Below are positions 36,290-48,146 of a stretch of 64,000 bases of DNA, in pieces (the first letter of the stretch is position 1; every line of letters starts with the position of its first letter). The notes beneath the pieces were generated by a model. That model saw only the letters and a list, made by a program, of their open reading frames with translations, was not told the DNA's origin and made no database searches. A program made the position numbers and the translations under genes. The DNA is from Paralvinella palmiformis (Eukaryota; Annelida; Polychaeta; Terebellida; Alvinellidae): the NCBI GenBank assembly GCA_025642065.1, contig JAODUP010000410.1, positions 422,001-486,000 on the forward strand, read 5' to 3'.

Positions 36290-36560
36290 TTGTTAAGGTA
36301 AATGAAGAAAGAACAGCATGATTGGGGGGGGGGGGGGTAAATACACGTCATAATGCGCCCAGTGTCAACAATATCAAAGAACGTCAATATATTGAGACTA
36401 GTTTCGGCAAAATGTTTCCGCCTCTAGGCTGACAAAAGGTAAGACAACGTCGTCCAAATACTCGGCCGGTTATAATCCATTAAATGGATAAATAGACTGG
36501 TTGGTGTTTATCCATTGTCGTCATCATAAATACAAAGGTTTATCTAAATTCCAGCACATG
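36290..36560 (+). repeat. Interspersed repeat family H, copy 2
   Basis: It matches 9.77-9.98 kb: 'aagaaagaacagca', 'taaatacac', 'gtcaacaatatcaaaga', 'cgtcaatatattgagact', 'acaacgtcgtc', 'aaatagact'. A 13-base G-run is inserted near 36326. From 36560 to 36900 nothing is recognised. Confidence 0.6.
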
Positions 36561-36913
36561 TCCAGCCCCAAATTATATTCCTCCTCTTCCCTCCAGTATA
36601 GCCCAGGAGGAATGCCGCGCCCATAAACCTATTGAACCAATAATCTCGACTTGTTTTGACAACACACAGTAATATATCCGGACCCTTCCACACAACGTAC
36701 GATACAAATACCTAACATCTATATTATACTTTATTTTGTATGCATACCTTTCATACATAATATTTCGATACGTAAATGACGTGCTTCTGTTGGAAGATGA
36801 AGACGTAATGGATAAATATGAACAAAGGTTAAATTAGAATAGTACCGAAATCCATGTTAATTGTGAAAAATAGATTAGATATATTGCCAGAATATTAATA
36901 AAGCATAACATTG

Positions 36914-36948
36914 CATAGATAGATGGATAGATAGATAGATAGATAGAG
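36914..36948. repeat. (ATAG)n microsatellite
   Basis: A short imperfect tetranucleotide run. Confidence 0.93.
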
Positions 36949-36999
36949 CTAGGTATATAGATGCATAGATAGCCAATTGTGTGAGCAGATGATATTGAC

Positions 37000-37240
37000 A
37001 CCTAATTATTCTATGGCACGTACTAATTACCTCAACGTTTGAGACCAGAATGTTTTATTTTCCGATGAATGCGAATTATTTATGTTAGAAAAAGTGGAAT
37101 ACATGAAGATAAATAGCATATATATTATGAGGAAATTATCCTTGAATAATTGGGTTTTGCTTTGATATATTAAACTTATGCCATACGCAACCCCCCCTCT
37201 CTCTCTCTCCCCCCTCTCCCCCCCCCTCTCCTCTCTCACC
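37000..37240 (-). repeat. Repeat module D fragment, reversed, ending in a pyrimidine tract
   Basis: 'ccgatgaatgcgaattattt' and 'aagtggaatacatgaagataaat' are complements of D landmarks (cattcatc; ttcatgtattccact). A CT/C-rich tract lies at 37189-37238. Confidence 0.6.
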
Positions 37241-37421
37241 TTTTCAGACTTGCTTGTCCATGTTGCGTTTCCTAATCTAATTCCTAATTCTAATCCATCT
37301 GATCATTTGATGATGAAATTTGCATTATACCATGACTACCATGAGTTTGCCCAGCCCCTGTACTAGGTGAACCACTGAGCTCGATTCTTTTCGAAGATAT
37401 TGGCGCGATATAGAAGTTTAT

Positions 37422-37464
37422 TACTATTACTATTATTATTAGTAGTAGTAGTAGTAGTAGTAGA
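37422..37464. repeat. (ATT)n(AGT)n triplet tract
   Basis: A triplet microsatellite of the same two-motif type as at 32249. From 37465 to 37740 nothing is recognised. Confidence 0.95.
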
Positions 37465-37739
37465 ATAAACTATTATAAGGTGGAGTTAGTATTTATAAAG
37501 ACGTGGCTAAACGATGAGAAGATACAAACAAGTATTGCTGGTTTTATGAACAATTTATATGGATACACAAAATAATCTATCCGTCAGTTTAATTCAAAAT
37601 CCCAAACAAAACTATTAACATTTTCAATATAATCTCATTTAATAAAATATTATTTCCTATCAATTAGAGAACATCCATATCTACCGTACAAACCACAAAC
37701 ACTAATTAACAAAATATTGTGTTTTTGTTGCTAGTAATA

Positions 37740-37860
37740 TATACAACACACTCCGCCACTACTTACCTCCCTAATCTCGGCTCTTTATGCTTCAGATGAA
37801 AACTAGGCTAATTTAAATGTAATGCCTATTTAAACATTTATACGTTTTATAATAAAAGTA
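37740..37860 (-). repeat. Repeat module D, reversed fragment
   Basis: 'caacacactccgccac', 'cctccctaatctcggctctt' and 'taatgcctatttaaac' parallel 59.54-59.62 kb and, more loosely, 10.63-10.70 kb. Confidence 0.5.
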
Positions 37861-38021
37861 AATTTGATTAAAAACAAAAAAGACAATTATTTTTCTTCTT
37901 ACTGCTAAAATTAGGTTCTCTTTGATATTACAATATATTAAATATTTCATATAATTGATCAATTAAAATTTCCTTAACAACAAATAACTAACTAAGAAAA
38001 CTGTGTGTAAGGATTAACTCC

Positions 38022-38025
<4 letters not shown>

Positions 38026-38066
<41 letters not shown>
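38026..38066. repeat. (TC)n microsatellite
   Basis: A pure TC tract, continuing imperfectly to 38103. Confidence 0.97.
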
Positions 38067-38068
<2 letters not shown>

Positions 38069-38329
38069 ACACTCACCCACTCACTCTCTATCTCTCTCTC
38101 TTTCTGACTCTTTCTATTTTTCTCACTCCCCTAGAGATACAAAGTCAGATAGTGAGTAATTGACTGATTGATTGATTGGTTGATTGATTGATAAACGTTC
38201 CATTTCTAGTTTTTTTCACTTTAATTTGTACAATTATTTTGTAAGGGATTCAATTAAGCATATCCATACAGTGATATGGTTTTGTATATTTGTATGTAAT
38301 ATTATTTAATCGCAAACAGTGTTGAGGTT

Positions 38330-38520
38330 ATTAACTATGTCTTCTTTTCTTATTTCCTACACAATGGCCGTGAGAATGAGATATTTTCTCCTCATCTATC
38401 TGGATCAGTTTCCTGTTGTCCCGGCTTTAGTACCGAGAAAATCAATTTTCCGGGGAATGGCTAACATGAAAATGGAATGAATTAAGAAGAATATTGCGCT
38501 TAATTGGAAATATTGTTTGA
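38330..38520 (-). repeat. Interspersed repeat family B, reversed fragment
   Basis: 'cacaatggccgtgagaatga', 'tcctcatctatct', 'ttcctgttgtcccggct' and 'aaatcaattttccgg' are complements of the B core, as at 49.84-49.94 kb. Confidence 0.75.
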
Positions 38521-38594
38521 ATAATTATCTTTATGTTTTGATATATTATATGTCTGAGAATAGCAGGATATATTTCATAAGTCTCTTTAAAAAG

Positions 38595-38597
<3 letters not shown>

Positions 38598-38660
<63 letters not shown>
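38598..38660. repeat. (CA)n(TA)n(TG)n self-complementary microsatellite
   Basis: Three dinucleotide blocks are arranged so that the CA arm can pair with the TG arm around the TA centre. From 38700 to 39180 nothing is recognised. Confidence 0.97.
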
Positions 38661-38661
<1 letters not shown>

Positions 38662-39179
38662 AAACCATTGTTCTTTTGTATACCTATGTTCTATTAATAT
38701 ATTCAGATGAAAAATGTTCAGTATAATACAATATATAATTCGATATCTGTGTGTCAGAAAAACAATTCGAAGATTCTTTTAAAAGATCTATTGAAGCTGT
38801 TTACGTGTCACAAACCTGTAGAACAGATGTTCAAATCGTGACCTACCTATTTCTGATCGTATATCATCTTTCATACTTTCAACTCATACCTGTGTTTGTA
38901 GTTTTGGATTCTTAGAGAGTTACCTCTCCGCCAAATGTTCCACATGTTACCAGAGTCCATGTTTACTAACGTAACTCAACAACAATAACAGTGATTACCG
39001 GACATATTTACATATTCTTTATTAAGGGTTCGGTACAAAATGATACTTTATTTTTGAGAGGATTTCAATTGTTCTTTCCATCACAAAGGTTTAATTGGTG
39101 ATTGTCGGAAGGTGATATATCATAATTATATTTAACTGCAACTTGAATTTGTGACGTTTATTTGAATTAAAATTGGGAT

Positions 39180-39335
39180 TACGATCAATTATCAGCGGAT
39201 TACGTATTAGTATTTTGCTGTTATCTTTAATAAGTATTTTATTTAGACTGTTTCAATATTTTATTGTTAGCTAAATGTCATTAACAATATCTCAGTAATA
39301 AAATACATTTTATTTCTCTCGTGTATTTATATCTG
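39180..39335 (+). repeat. Short fragment of repeat family G
   Basis: 'ggattacgtattagtatttt' and 'gttatctttaataagtattt' match 15.55-15.61 kb ('gtattacgtgttaacgtttt', 'gttatctttaataaatattt'). Confidence 0.55.
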
Positions 39336-39354
39336 GCAGTCAGGTATAAATGCA

Positions 39355-39355
39355 A

Positions 39356-39399
<44 letters not shown>
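39355..39399. repeat. (AT)n microsatellite
   Basis: An uninterrupted AT tract. Confidence 0.97.
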
Positions 39400-39403
<4 letters not shown>

Positions 39404-39689
39404 TCAATTTCGTTAGGTGATTTGTTACATGACACTATGACTATTTCAGGTAAGTCCATCAACTCTGTGTATTAATCATAATGTTATATATACGCTTGAA
39501 AATACTGTTCTATAGCACACTAGATCACCTTTTGATATCAGACAGTATAAGTAGATATAAAAGTGAAGGTTTTTCTCTACACGATGGTGATAATGTATCT
39601 GATTAATGTCCGTTTATAATCAAATTGGATCTAGATCTTCAGTATTTATCCTCCAAAAGGATTACATTTGCATCAAAGGTAACATGAAA

Positions 39690-40110
39690 ATATTGAGAAT
39701 TGCTACATGTCAAAATTTATGCACCTGACTAGATTGACTGTCCAGGTGAGGCCTGTCAGGGAACAGGCGAGAAAGTGGCACCACATATATAGACTGATAA
39801 TGGCCACCCAATATAAGGTGTTATGGCCAATATCTGGCCTACAACCGGAGCTAGCTTATAAATCAACTGTGACGCGCATTAAGCGCAATCAGTCAATTAT
39901 TAGAAGTTCAAAAATGGCCATTGCCCATCACAAACAAAATACAAGAAACGTTTGGGACTAGGTTAAACAATTAGTTGGCAAAATATCGCGTCTACTTAAA
40001 CTAATTGATAGTACCTATGACCTATACAAAATTAGTGACTTGTTCGCAAAAATGTACAATGATTCGTATAATATCGTATCTTATAATGTTGGCGATATGA
40101 AACAATTATG
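39690..40110 (+). pseudogene. Non-LTR retrotransposon ORF2 linker fragment
   Basis: The frame opening at 39707 reads through REQARKWHHIYRLI, then STVTRIKRNQSIIRSSKMAI and RNVWD before a TAG at 39959. It continues in frame as VKQLVGKISRLLKLIDSTYD and ISDLFAKMYNDSYNIVSYNV to 40110. This pattern (Ala-Arg-x-x-Trp-His, then IRxxKMAxA, then VWDxVKxL, then a DLFAxxYNxLYNxVxY block) matches the region between endonuclease and reverse transcriptase in CR1/L2/Jockey-like ORF2 proteins. Neither catalytic domain is present. It is an isolated relic on the opposite strand to the other two LINE copies. Confidence 0.75.
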
Positions 40111-40149
40111 ATGTATACTGAAAATCAACATTATAAATATAGGTAGTTC

Positions 40150-42560
40150 CATTTTTTGTCATCTCTCACACAAACCTTCTTGGTGGATGATGTGTCAGAT
40201 ACTAGTTTGTATCTCACTACAGTCTAGCCGTCTGATAATAGTTTTAAGAGAACCTCGAAACATGTCAACATTATAGCGTCAAATTAGGTCAGTACTACAC
40301 GTCTAATTACCACAAATAAAACACTCTTAAAATATAAGTTCTATAACCTGTATAACGAAATCTGTGCACACATACATACACGTACACACACACACACATA
40401 CATATCCACACTCACACTCACGCACAGTTTCACACACGCGCGCGCGCGTACACACACATACATACATACAAACACACACATATACACATACTCGTGGTGT
40501 ATTAAGGAATAACATTTAGTTAGAATTATACTCCAACTGACATTATTACAATATTTATAATATATAATATAAAGGTTTAATATTTTATGATTATATTATT
40601 ATTAGGCTGTTTTTCTCTGGATATTTAATCCATCTGTCAATCACAGTATCTCCTACAAACATCGATAGAGGAGACTATAAAGAAAATAAACTAATACAAT
40701 ATTCCTGTGATATACAGAAACATTTCACAATGTTACCTGAATGGAACCTGGTGATTGGAATATTGAGTCAGTGGGTACATTAATATAATTTTATCCAGTA
40801 ATTTGAATGATAACTTCGTGGTGAGGAGAGTACCAGGTGTTAAGTATCATTTAATTTTTGTCATAAGTTAAATATATCAAAACAATTATTCAAGGATCAG
40901 TTCCTCAAGAAAATGCCATTTATCTTCATCTATTTAACCTTTTCAAAAATGATTAATTATGCATTCATCAGAAAATGAGATATTCTGGACAACAGATAAG
41001 TAACATAGAAAGATGAAATTACAACACCCCACACTCCCCACACACTCACTATCTATCTATTTCTCTAAAACGTACTTATTAAATCTAATTTATTTTGCCC
41101 TTTGACAATGAAAGAAAATCACTTTAAATAGATTTCTAATTTAACTAATTTATTCGTGTTCAATTTTATTGAGAACGTCACATGATAAACTATAACCGCA
41201 ATTAATTGGCATAGAAACGGAAGTAGAACCCAGTATAAAACATAGGTATCTCGAGCTTATTAATATAGATATATAAGTGTGTTTTTAGTATTAGAGACTT
41301 CGTAGTTTCTCACAATGTAAAGGTGTTGGTGTAAGAAGATATTAAAACGTAGTGAGCTTGTGTATATTATTAAAAGACACAATGGAAATGTATAATGGGT
41401 GAGAGTTTGTTATGTAGATTGTACATGGTACAAAATAAAGATTTGATCGGTTAATTCTAGGATAATAAATATATGTTATTTATATTATTCATGTTAAATC
41501 GTATACTATTAGTGAAGATGTCATCTGATATGTTATCTACTAATATACTTGACCGGTTGATTATGATTGGCGTAAAATCCCGTCTCCTACTCATCCAAGG
41601 TAGACTTAAATAAAAACATACATTATCAGTGAGTCATATATATATTTATAACATGTGAAATATTGATATTTAAAAAGGTGATTTTCCACAAACTCAGTTT
41701 AATCACGAGATAAAGTCGCTATTCGTTTTTTATACCTTTGATATGGAAACATATTCCTCCTCCGTCAGTTATATCTAATCATTGATGGCAACAACATCAT
41801 TATTTTGATTATGGACAGGCTGAGCCTATTCAAAGTGTTTCGTGCCAATAAAAAAGTATTCTTTATAAATAGTATGGGACAAATTATATCATAGATATTG
41901 ATGGGACAATTCTTAACAGATGAAACTCTCAATCCCGTATACAAAACTAGCCACAACACTTCAACATCTTTACGACCAAAAAAACAAACAATATTTGACA
42001 ATGTTATGGACACAGGATACTGTGGATTTTCGGTTAAATGGTGAATTTGACTGAACTAATGTCTGTATGGAGCTTAATTACATGCATCTATTTAATTCAG
42101 TTCAAATCATTATCTATTATGCTATATGGTATTATTAATATCCATGAATACTGCATGATGATATAAACACTGTTTAATATGTTATTAAACAATCAGACAA
42201 GAATTTGAGTAATAGGATCACTCGAAGAGAGTTTTATTTGATTAGTAAATAATACGATAATTCTGTAATATAATGTCTAAATATCATATCGCAAGATTTC
42301 TCTATAATAAAGTTCTAATAATAATCAGAGTCCATTAGGTGACAATATACGTATATTTGAGAATAGTATCATCATACCTTTGCCTGTATATATTCAACTA
42401 ACTTTATCACCAGGTCATTAAATAACATTATTAGTTATAATCAGAATGCCTCGTAAACAATTTGTTTTTTAAATGATGCTAAATCTAAATCAGTGAATCA
42501 CCCATCCTAATGTTATTAAATAAGGATTACTACAAACTCAGTGAATCTTTAGCTAATGAT
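40150..42560 (+). repeat. Composite repeat modules L-D-K
   Basis: L (40.15-40.72 kb) matches 19.9-20.4 kb. D (40.72-41.49 kb) has 'gagtcagtgggtacatt', 'acaattattcaaggatc', 'gccatttatcttcatc', 'agaaacggaagtagaac' and 'gggtgagagtttgtta'. K follows (about 41.9-42.56 kb) with 'gcatgatgatataaacact', 'agagagttttattt' and 'aagatctaaatttggat'. The A module present at 30.36-31.24 kb is missing or unrecognisable between D and K. The open frame at 42510-42767 is part of K plus an AAT tract and is not a gene. Confidence 0.65.
40368..40492. repeat. Compound (CA)n / CATA / CG-alternating microsatellite in module L
   Basis: CA, CATA and CACTCA units are interrupted by a CGCGCGCGCG run at 40438-40448. Confidence 0.95.
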
Positions 42561-42655
42561 CAAGAACAACAAGATCTAAATTTGGATCAATTAATAAGTT
42601 CTATCGGTAGACCGAAACTAAGGGATTGGGTTTCCGATAATGACACTTTGATATT

Positions 42656-42656
<1 letters not shown>

Positions 42657-42710
<54 letters not shown>

Positions 42711-42711
42711 T

Positions 42712-42745
<34 letters not shown>
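42657..42745. repeat. (AAT)n microsatellite
   Basis: Two AAT blocks are separated by a short TATTT interruption. From 42746 to 43730 I recognise nothing except a G-run at 43382-43390. Confidence 0.97.
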
Positions 42746-42747
<2 letters not shown>

Positions 42748-43730
42748 CTAGAATCATCTTGAACTGACAGTCATGTCATATATCTCATTCGGTCGTGTCA
42801 TGAGTATTATATGATTTACAGGAGGAAAGAAACCGATAAATGTTGAATCAAAATTACTGACACTCAATTAGCAAATTGTTTCTGAAGTATATCATGATAG
42901 AGATCTCATTTCTTGAATCACTGATGAACGTCGCGATTATAGAACATTATCGGTACAGTTACCTCTTCCAATGATACACTGATGAACTGCAACTTGTTTT
43001 GCAACACATTTTTCCAATAACCAGACTGCTACAAGGTCTCCCTCACAGAACCTTATATTCGGTGAATTCAACAAACAACTGAGTCATATTGCACTAAACT
43101 CAACTTCAATGTATTGAGATATAATATGACTATTTGGCTGAACAATAACTACTTTGTGAATATTGTTTATTTGCTGATTAAATATCTACTAGGTCTTATT
43201 AGTATGGTTTGAATGTTGATAAATTAGCTTCATTACTTTATCCCATTATATAGTTGTTCGGGAGGAATAAGGTACTATATTATTCAACATATGTCATTGT
43301 TTTGGTGAATCAGTTTTCCTATTTGTTATTATACGTCATTACAGATGTTGTTCGACAGTTTGGTACGTGAGTAAAGGTTGATGGGGGGGGGTGTATTTGA
43401 TGACAAGATCACTAAAGCCAATATTTATCAGTACTAAAACAATCGGTGATTTGCCAAAAGGAAGACAATGACTCCTCTGACAAGTAAATTATCAACAAAC
43501 AAATTTTAAAATCATACTCCCTTTGATTCCACGATGAGATACACTGGTCGTATTCTGCGAAGATGAAATCATTAATTCACGTTCAATAAATGAAAATTAT
43601 CAATTGGATTTATTAGGTTTATTTATCATTATGATTTTTCTTTGAAGTATTAACAAAGGTACTCATTGTTTAGCATTTTATACAAAGTATTTTCAATATA
43701 CTCTTTTAGCCTAAAATAATTGCGTTTGTT

Positions 43731-43925
43731 CTATATGTAAGTTGACAACAAGTGTGTTGATTTGGTCTTTCCATAGATATCACCTTCATCTTTCGTGCCC
43801 ATCATTTCTTTAGTATAAAATGTTGACACCAGTTCATCACTATCTTTGTCCATCTTATTGTTTTTCCTATCTGCTTCCACGTATAAACTGTATTGGTGGT
43901 GTCTGTCTTGATGTTTTACTGTCAT
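43731..43925 (-). other. Unassigned open frame, non-repetitive composition
   Basis: A 64-codon frame reads MTVKHQDRHHQYSLYVEADR, then NNKMDKDSDELVSTFYTKEM, then a charged end. It is open for about seven more codons upstream of its ATG. It is charged and not made from simple repeat, so it is more gene-like than most frames here. An adjacent frame (MDNLEDKRLTDRSRIYDSKT) overlaps it upstream and may reflect a frameshift. I recognise no family. Confidence 0.2.
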
Positions 43926-44164
43926 ATATTCTTGAGCGGTCTGTCAAACGTTTGTCTTCTAGATTATCCATTAAGTGCTAGCATCGTTATATCTGATGTT
44001 GTTTCAGGTAACAGCGCAACCAATCCATCTTCACTCTATTACCTTCCCCGGTTTCGTCATCAACACTTCTCCAAACGGAATTCTGATATCTTCATCAATT
44101 GATATTGATAATATACATTATAGCTCATTAAATACCGTTTTAGGTTTTGTGGTATTTAATTATC

Positions 44165-44905
44165 AACCCTGACAGTTTCATCATTTGAGGGTAGGGAGTA
44201 ATATGAAATTTAAAATATCGACGTTTGACAAAATTAAATCATTAAATCACAGATGATTTTATCCGTCGGAGATAAATGACAACGTGAAAAGATGTTATGC
44301 TAAAATTCCTTTATTCTTCTTATTATTAGTAGTAGTTGTAGTAGTATTATTTGTAGTAGTAGTAGTTGTTGTTGTTGTAGTAGTAATAGTAGTTGTAGTA
44401 GTAGTAGTTGTTGTTGTTGTTGTAGAAGTAATAGTAGTAGTAGTAGTTGTTGTTGTTGTAGTAGTAATAGTAGTTGTAGTAGTAGTGGTAGTAGTAGTAG
44501 TTGTTGTTGTTGTAGTAATAGTAGTAGTAGTTGTTGTTGTTGTTGTAGAAGTAATAGTAGTAGTAGTAGTAGTGGTAGTAGTAGTAGTTGTTGTTGTTGT
44601 AGTAATAGTAGTAGTAGTTGTTGTTGTTGTTGTAGAAGTAATAGTAGTAGTAGTAGTAGTGGTAGTAGTAGTAGTTGTTGTTGTTGTAGTAATAGTAGTA
44701 GTAGTTGTTGTTGTTGTTGTAGAAGTAATAGTAGTAGTAGTAGTAGTAGTGGTAGTAGTAGTAGTTGTTGTTGTTGTAGTAATAGTAGTAGTAGTTGTTG
44801 TTGTTGTTGTAGTAGTAATAGTAGTAGTAGTAGTAGTGGTAGTAGTAGTAGTTGTTGTTGTTGTAGTAATAGTAGTAGTAGTTGTTGTTGTTGTTGTAGA
44901 AGTAA
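44165..44905. repeat. First unit of a 738-bp tandem duplication
   Basis: A 150-bp unique leader ('catttgagggtagggagtaa', 'aaatcattaaatcacagatg', 'gtgaaaagatgt') is followed by a triplet array. The second unit starts at 44906 with the same leader. The array is described separately. Confidence 0.92.
44320..44904. repeat. AGT/TTG triplet array with higher-order periodicity
   Basis: Blocks of AGT and TTG triplets alternate. A GTAGAAGTAAT variant recurs with spacings of about 123, 87, 87, 90 and 87 bases, which is a higher-order unit of about 29 triplets. Because every spacing is a multiple of three, both strands stay open over more than 200 codons (poly-Val and poly-Thr). These frames are artefacts of the repeat. 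Confidence 0.93.
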
Positions 44906-45208
44906 CCCTACAGTTTATCATTTGAGGGTAGGGAGTAATAGTTTAAATATCGAGTTTGCAATATTAAATCATTAAATCACAGATGATTTATCCATCAGTA
45001 AAGGCAAGTGAAAAGATGTAGCTAATCTATTATTATTAGTAGTAGTTGTAGTAGTATTATTTGTAGTAGTAGTAGTAGTGGGAGTAGTATAGTAGTATGT
45101 AGTAGTAGTAGTAATAGTAGGTAGTATTGTAGTAGTAGTAGTAGTAGTAGTAATAGTAGTAGTAGTAGAGTAGTAGTAGTAGAGTAGTAGTAGTAGTAGT
45201 AGTAGTAA

Positions 45209-45243
<35 letters not shown>

Positions 45244-45245
45244 AA

Positions 45246-45281
<36 letters not shown>

Positions 45282-45412
45282 GAGGATATTAGATGTAGTA
45301 GTAGTAGTAGTGTACTAGTAGTAATAGTAGTAGTAATAGTAGTAGTAGTAGTAGTAGTAGTGTAGTAGTAATGTAGTAGTAGTAGTAGTAGTAGTAGATA
45401 GTAGTAGTAGTA

Positions 45413-45444
<32 letters not shown>

Positions 45445-45599
45445 AGTAGTAGTAGTATAGTAGTAGTAGTAGTAGTAATGTAGTAGTATATTGTAGTAGT
45501 AGTAGTAATAGTAGTAGTAGTAGTAGTAGTAGTAGTATAGATAGTAGTATAGTAGTAGTAGTAGTAGTAGTACTAGTAGTATAGTAGTAATAGTAGTAA

Positions 45600-45634
<35 letters not shown>

Positions 45635-45795
45635 TAGTAGTGTAGTAGTAGTAGTAGTAGGAGGAGAGATAGTAGTAGTAATAGTAGTAGTAGTAGATAG
45701 TAGTAGTAGTAGTAGTAGTAGTAATAGTAGTAGTAGTAGTAGTAGTAGGAGGAGGAGTAGTAGGAGGAGGAGGAGTAGAAGTAGTATGTAGTGTA
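44906..45795. repeat. Second unit of the tandem duplication with (AGT)n array
   Basis: The leader at 44906-45030 copies 44168-44320 with small differences. The array that follows (about 45030-45790) is almost purely AGT with frameshifting interruptions (GTA-TAG, GGA, ATT) and no TTG blocks. It is therefore not simply a copy of the first array. Confidence 0.93.
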
Positions 45796-46169
45796 TTATG
45801 ATTGCGGTATGTAGATTCAATTTGAATGTGGTGTATATAGAATTCTAATTTGTAATTGACTGTTTTACGATTATTAAAATAGATAGGTCGCATTAATATT
45901 TATATGTTAATTATCATCGTCCCGTCGTCATAATCTATGTCATCATTTGGTTATTACTTATATATAAGACGAGTGACAATATACTATCTCTTATCAAAAA
46001 TATTGAAAATAAATATTAAATAATCGATATCAACCGGTACTAATTCATGCTCGACAGAACAAGTTCACCCTCGAAATATGATTTACACATTTATATCAGT
46101 TTACTCTAATCATAAAGTGAATGATTGGATGTATATCACATTAAATGTAAATATATGTCATCAGCATGC

Positions 46170-46330
46170 GGTAGGTATCTCTTTTGAGTTTGTCTATTCC
46201 AGCTAATGTTGAACATGAGAGACACTTTGACAGCATTTTGATATGAATAGTGCTCAGTTAAATACAAGGTTGACCTTTAATATATAATATATACATCGTC
46301 ATCACCATTAAACATTGACAGCACTTAAAT
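46170..46330 (-). repeat. Interspersed repeat family I, copy 1
   Basis: The complement of 'tgctcagttaaatacaaggt', 'tgacctttaatatataat' and 'catcgtcatcacc' matches 53.10-53.19 kb in order. The function is unknown. Confidence 0.45.
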
Positions 46331-46458
46331 ATTAACAACGGAACGGTTCATCAGCTAAGTGTATCACCTTAGTATTAATATATTTTCAAACCAATAATCG
46401 TACGCAGTAATGTATAAGTTCACATAACATATACAAATTATCAATAAATAGTGATGTT

Positions 46459-46728
46459 ATGTTTTATCAGCTAGATATGGCAATATATCAAATCATATTT
46501 GCATTACAGAACGGTGACTTTAAACTAGGTGACGTTGCTGCCAAGTACAACACTACTCAAATAGTGGTGGTGATATTCCACGAACTCGATCAGGACATCA
46601 ATAAAGACCACGAAACAAATTCGTTTGATGATTATTCGGCTATGAATAAATCGAATTATTTATTAAAATATCATGTCGGAGTAATTTCATATGCAATTGT
46701 ATTATTGATTCTCGAAACACAGATTTAG
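46459..46728 (+). other. Unassigned 89-codon open frame
   Basis: The frame begins MFYQLDMAIYQIIFALQNGD, has LGDVAAKYNTTQIVVVIFHE in the middle and ends with a hydrophobic stretch (VGVISYAIVLLILE). The composition is balanced and not repeat-derived. No domain is recognised and no splice sites were identified with confidence. It may be chance. From 46730 to 47400 nothing further is recognised. Confidence 0.18.
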
Positions 46729-47417
46729 ACTGTGTTTAGCTCCGTGTAAGTTCAATGGGAAACTGTAGTAGAATGTGAGCAAGGGCATTTAAATAAATTG
46801 TTCATACCAGGAGACATGATTCTTTTCTGTTTTATGATCTTTTCCTTCAATCTAATCATTGGCATGGTGAAATAGCATGTTATCCCCATCACCTCACCGA
46901 GTCCCTTCTTATCAGGTATACACAGTAGATACATTTGTCAACCCAATTTTGAACACTAATTTTCTCATTTCCTACCGACCTTTAGTTAACTCAGTGCAAT
47001 TTCAGAGTTTTGTATTTAGTAAGGCCAGCCTTGATACCAGAATTTAAAGATCATAACGATGCGATATATGACTGAATATCTGCCTTTTACTTGTTACTAC
47101 CTGTTTGGTCTTACTCAGATAAAGTACTCTCATAGGCTTGATATGGCCAACTTTATTAAACAATTGTGTACGGATCAGGGAAACCGCGTTAATTGAACAA
47201 CAATGAAACACTTGAATTGTTCACCAAGAATTTTGTTTTAAACTTAATTTGTTTCGCAAATGTTTTTAAATTTAAGATGAGTGTAAGTGAAAGGAGGTTT
47301 ATTAATTAACTTATTTGGCCTCGTCTCTGGTCACATATGCGATCTAAGGCTGAAGGTTTTCTTCCAAAGAAAACAAATTCCAAAACGCATCAGCCGGATT
47401 CGAACACACACTGAAGG

Positions 47418-47418
<1 letters not shown>

Positions 47419-47502
<84 letters not shown>
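47419..47502. repeat. Two (AT)n tracts split by a short GTT
   Basis: Alternating AT occupies the left flank of the candidate MITE. Confidence 0.97.
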
Positions 47503-47505
<3 letters not shown>

Positions 47506-48142
47506 TCAGAATCGTTTAATCTGAGAATAAACGAGAATGTCGGAAAATCGAGTCTGTGACATACCAGTAGTCTGTGTCACACATTTTAAAATCATAAAGA
47601 TATACCTCCGTATTTAAACCAATATTCAATAACCGTGTGCAAGATGCAGAATGGTATGGAAGCCATTGATCATTTTGATGTTTGTTAATTACAGAAATTA
47701 TAAATAAATACTCGTGCCACTTAGTCCATAAAATTAACTCATGATCTGCTCATTGGGAAGATCACACGTTTGTGTTTGTAATTAGCCATAAATGATTATG
47801 ATTGTCTATTTGAAAGCCACGGGGAATGGAAGCATCGTGTTTATGGTCAAGGACGATTATAATTGGTTACGATATAGAAATTATCGCGGGTGGGCAGGTT
47901 AATGAACCATTATTGACAACATGTCGGTTTTCTTGCATGACTGAACTAGCGGAAACATTTTCGTGTTGTCTGATTATCGAGGTCATTTTACATTGAAATC
48001 TCATATTCTGTTGACAAAATGAAACGTCGGAGTCGGAACGCGGAAAAAGATTTTTGTCGGATTAAAGAGTCATTTATAATGGAGTAAATCCGTCACAGGC
48101 AATAATGTGTCGGATGGTTGATTTGTCGGATTAACAGATTCT

Positions 48143-48146
<4 letters not shown>
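47503..48146. mobile_element. Candidate MITE between AT tracts
   Basis: The left end reads 'gtgtcagaatcgtttaatct' and the right end is the complement of 'gtcagaatctgttaatccga'. This gives imperfect terminal inverted repeats of about 20-25 bp, flanked on both sides by TATATA. The subterminal motif TTGTCGGATTAA occurs twice near the right end (about 48056 and 48129), with GTCGGA variants elsewhere. There is no transposase frame. A non-autonomous DNA transposon inserted at TA fits. The length is about 640 bp. Confidence 0.6.

Noticed and set aside
42510..42767. Plus-strand frame with plausible composition in its first half
   Set aside because: The same sequence recurs at 14.5-14.7 kb as part of module K with different stops. 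The second half is an AAT tract.
44284..44925. Open frames of more than 200 codons on both strands
   Set aside because: They are poly-Val and poly-Thr readings of a triplet array. The opposite-strand frame being equally open shows that it is repeat periodicity, not coding.
44972..45893. 282-codon and 106-codon minus-strand frames
   Set aside because: They are Leu/Tyr/Thr runs from an AGT/ACT array with phase changes.
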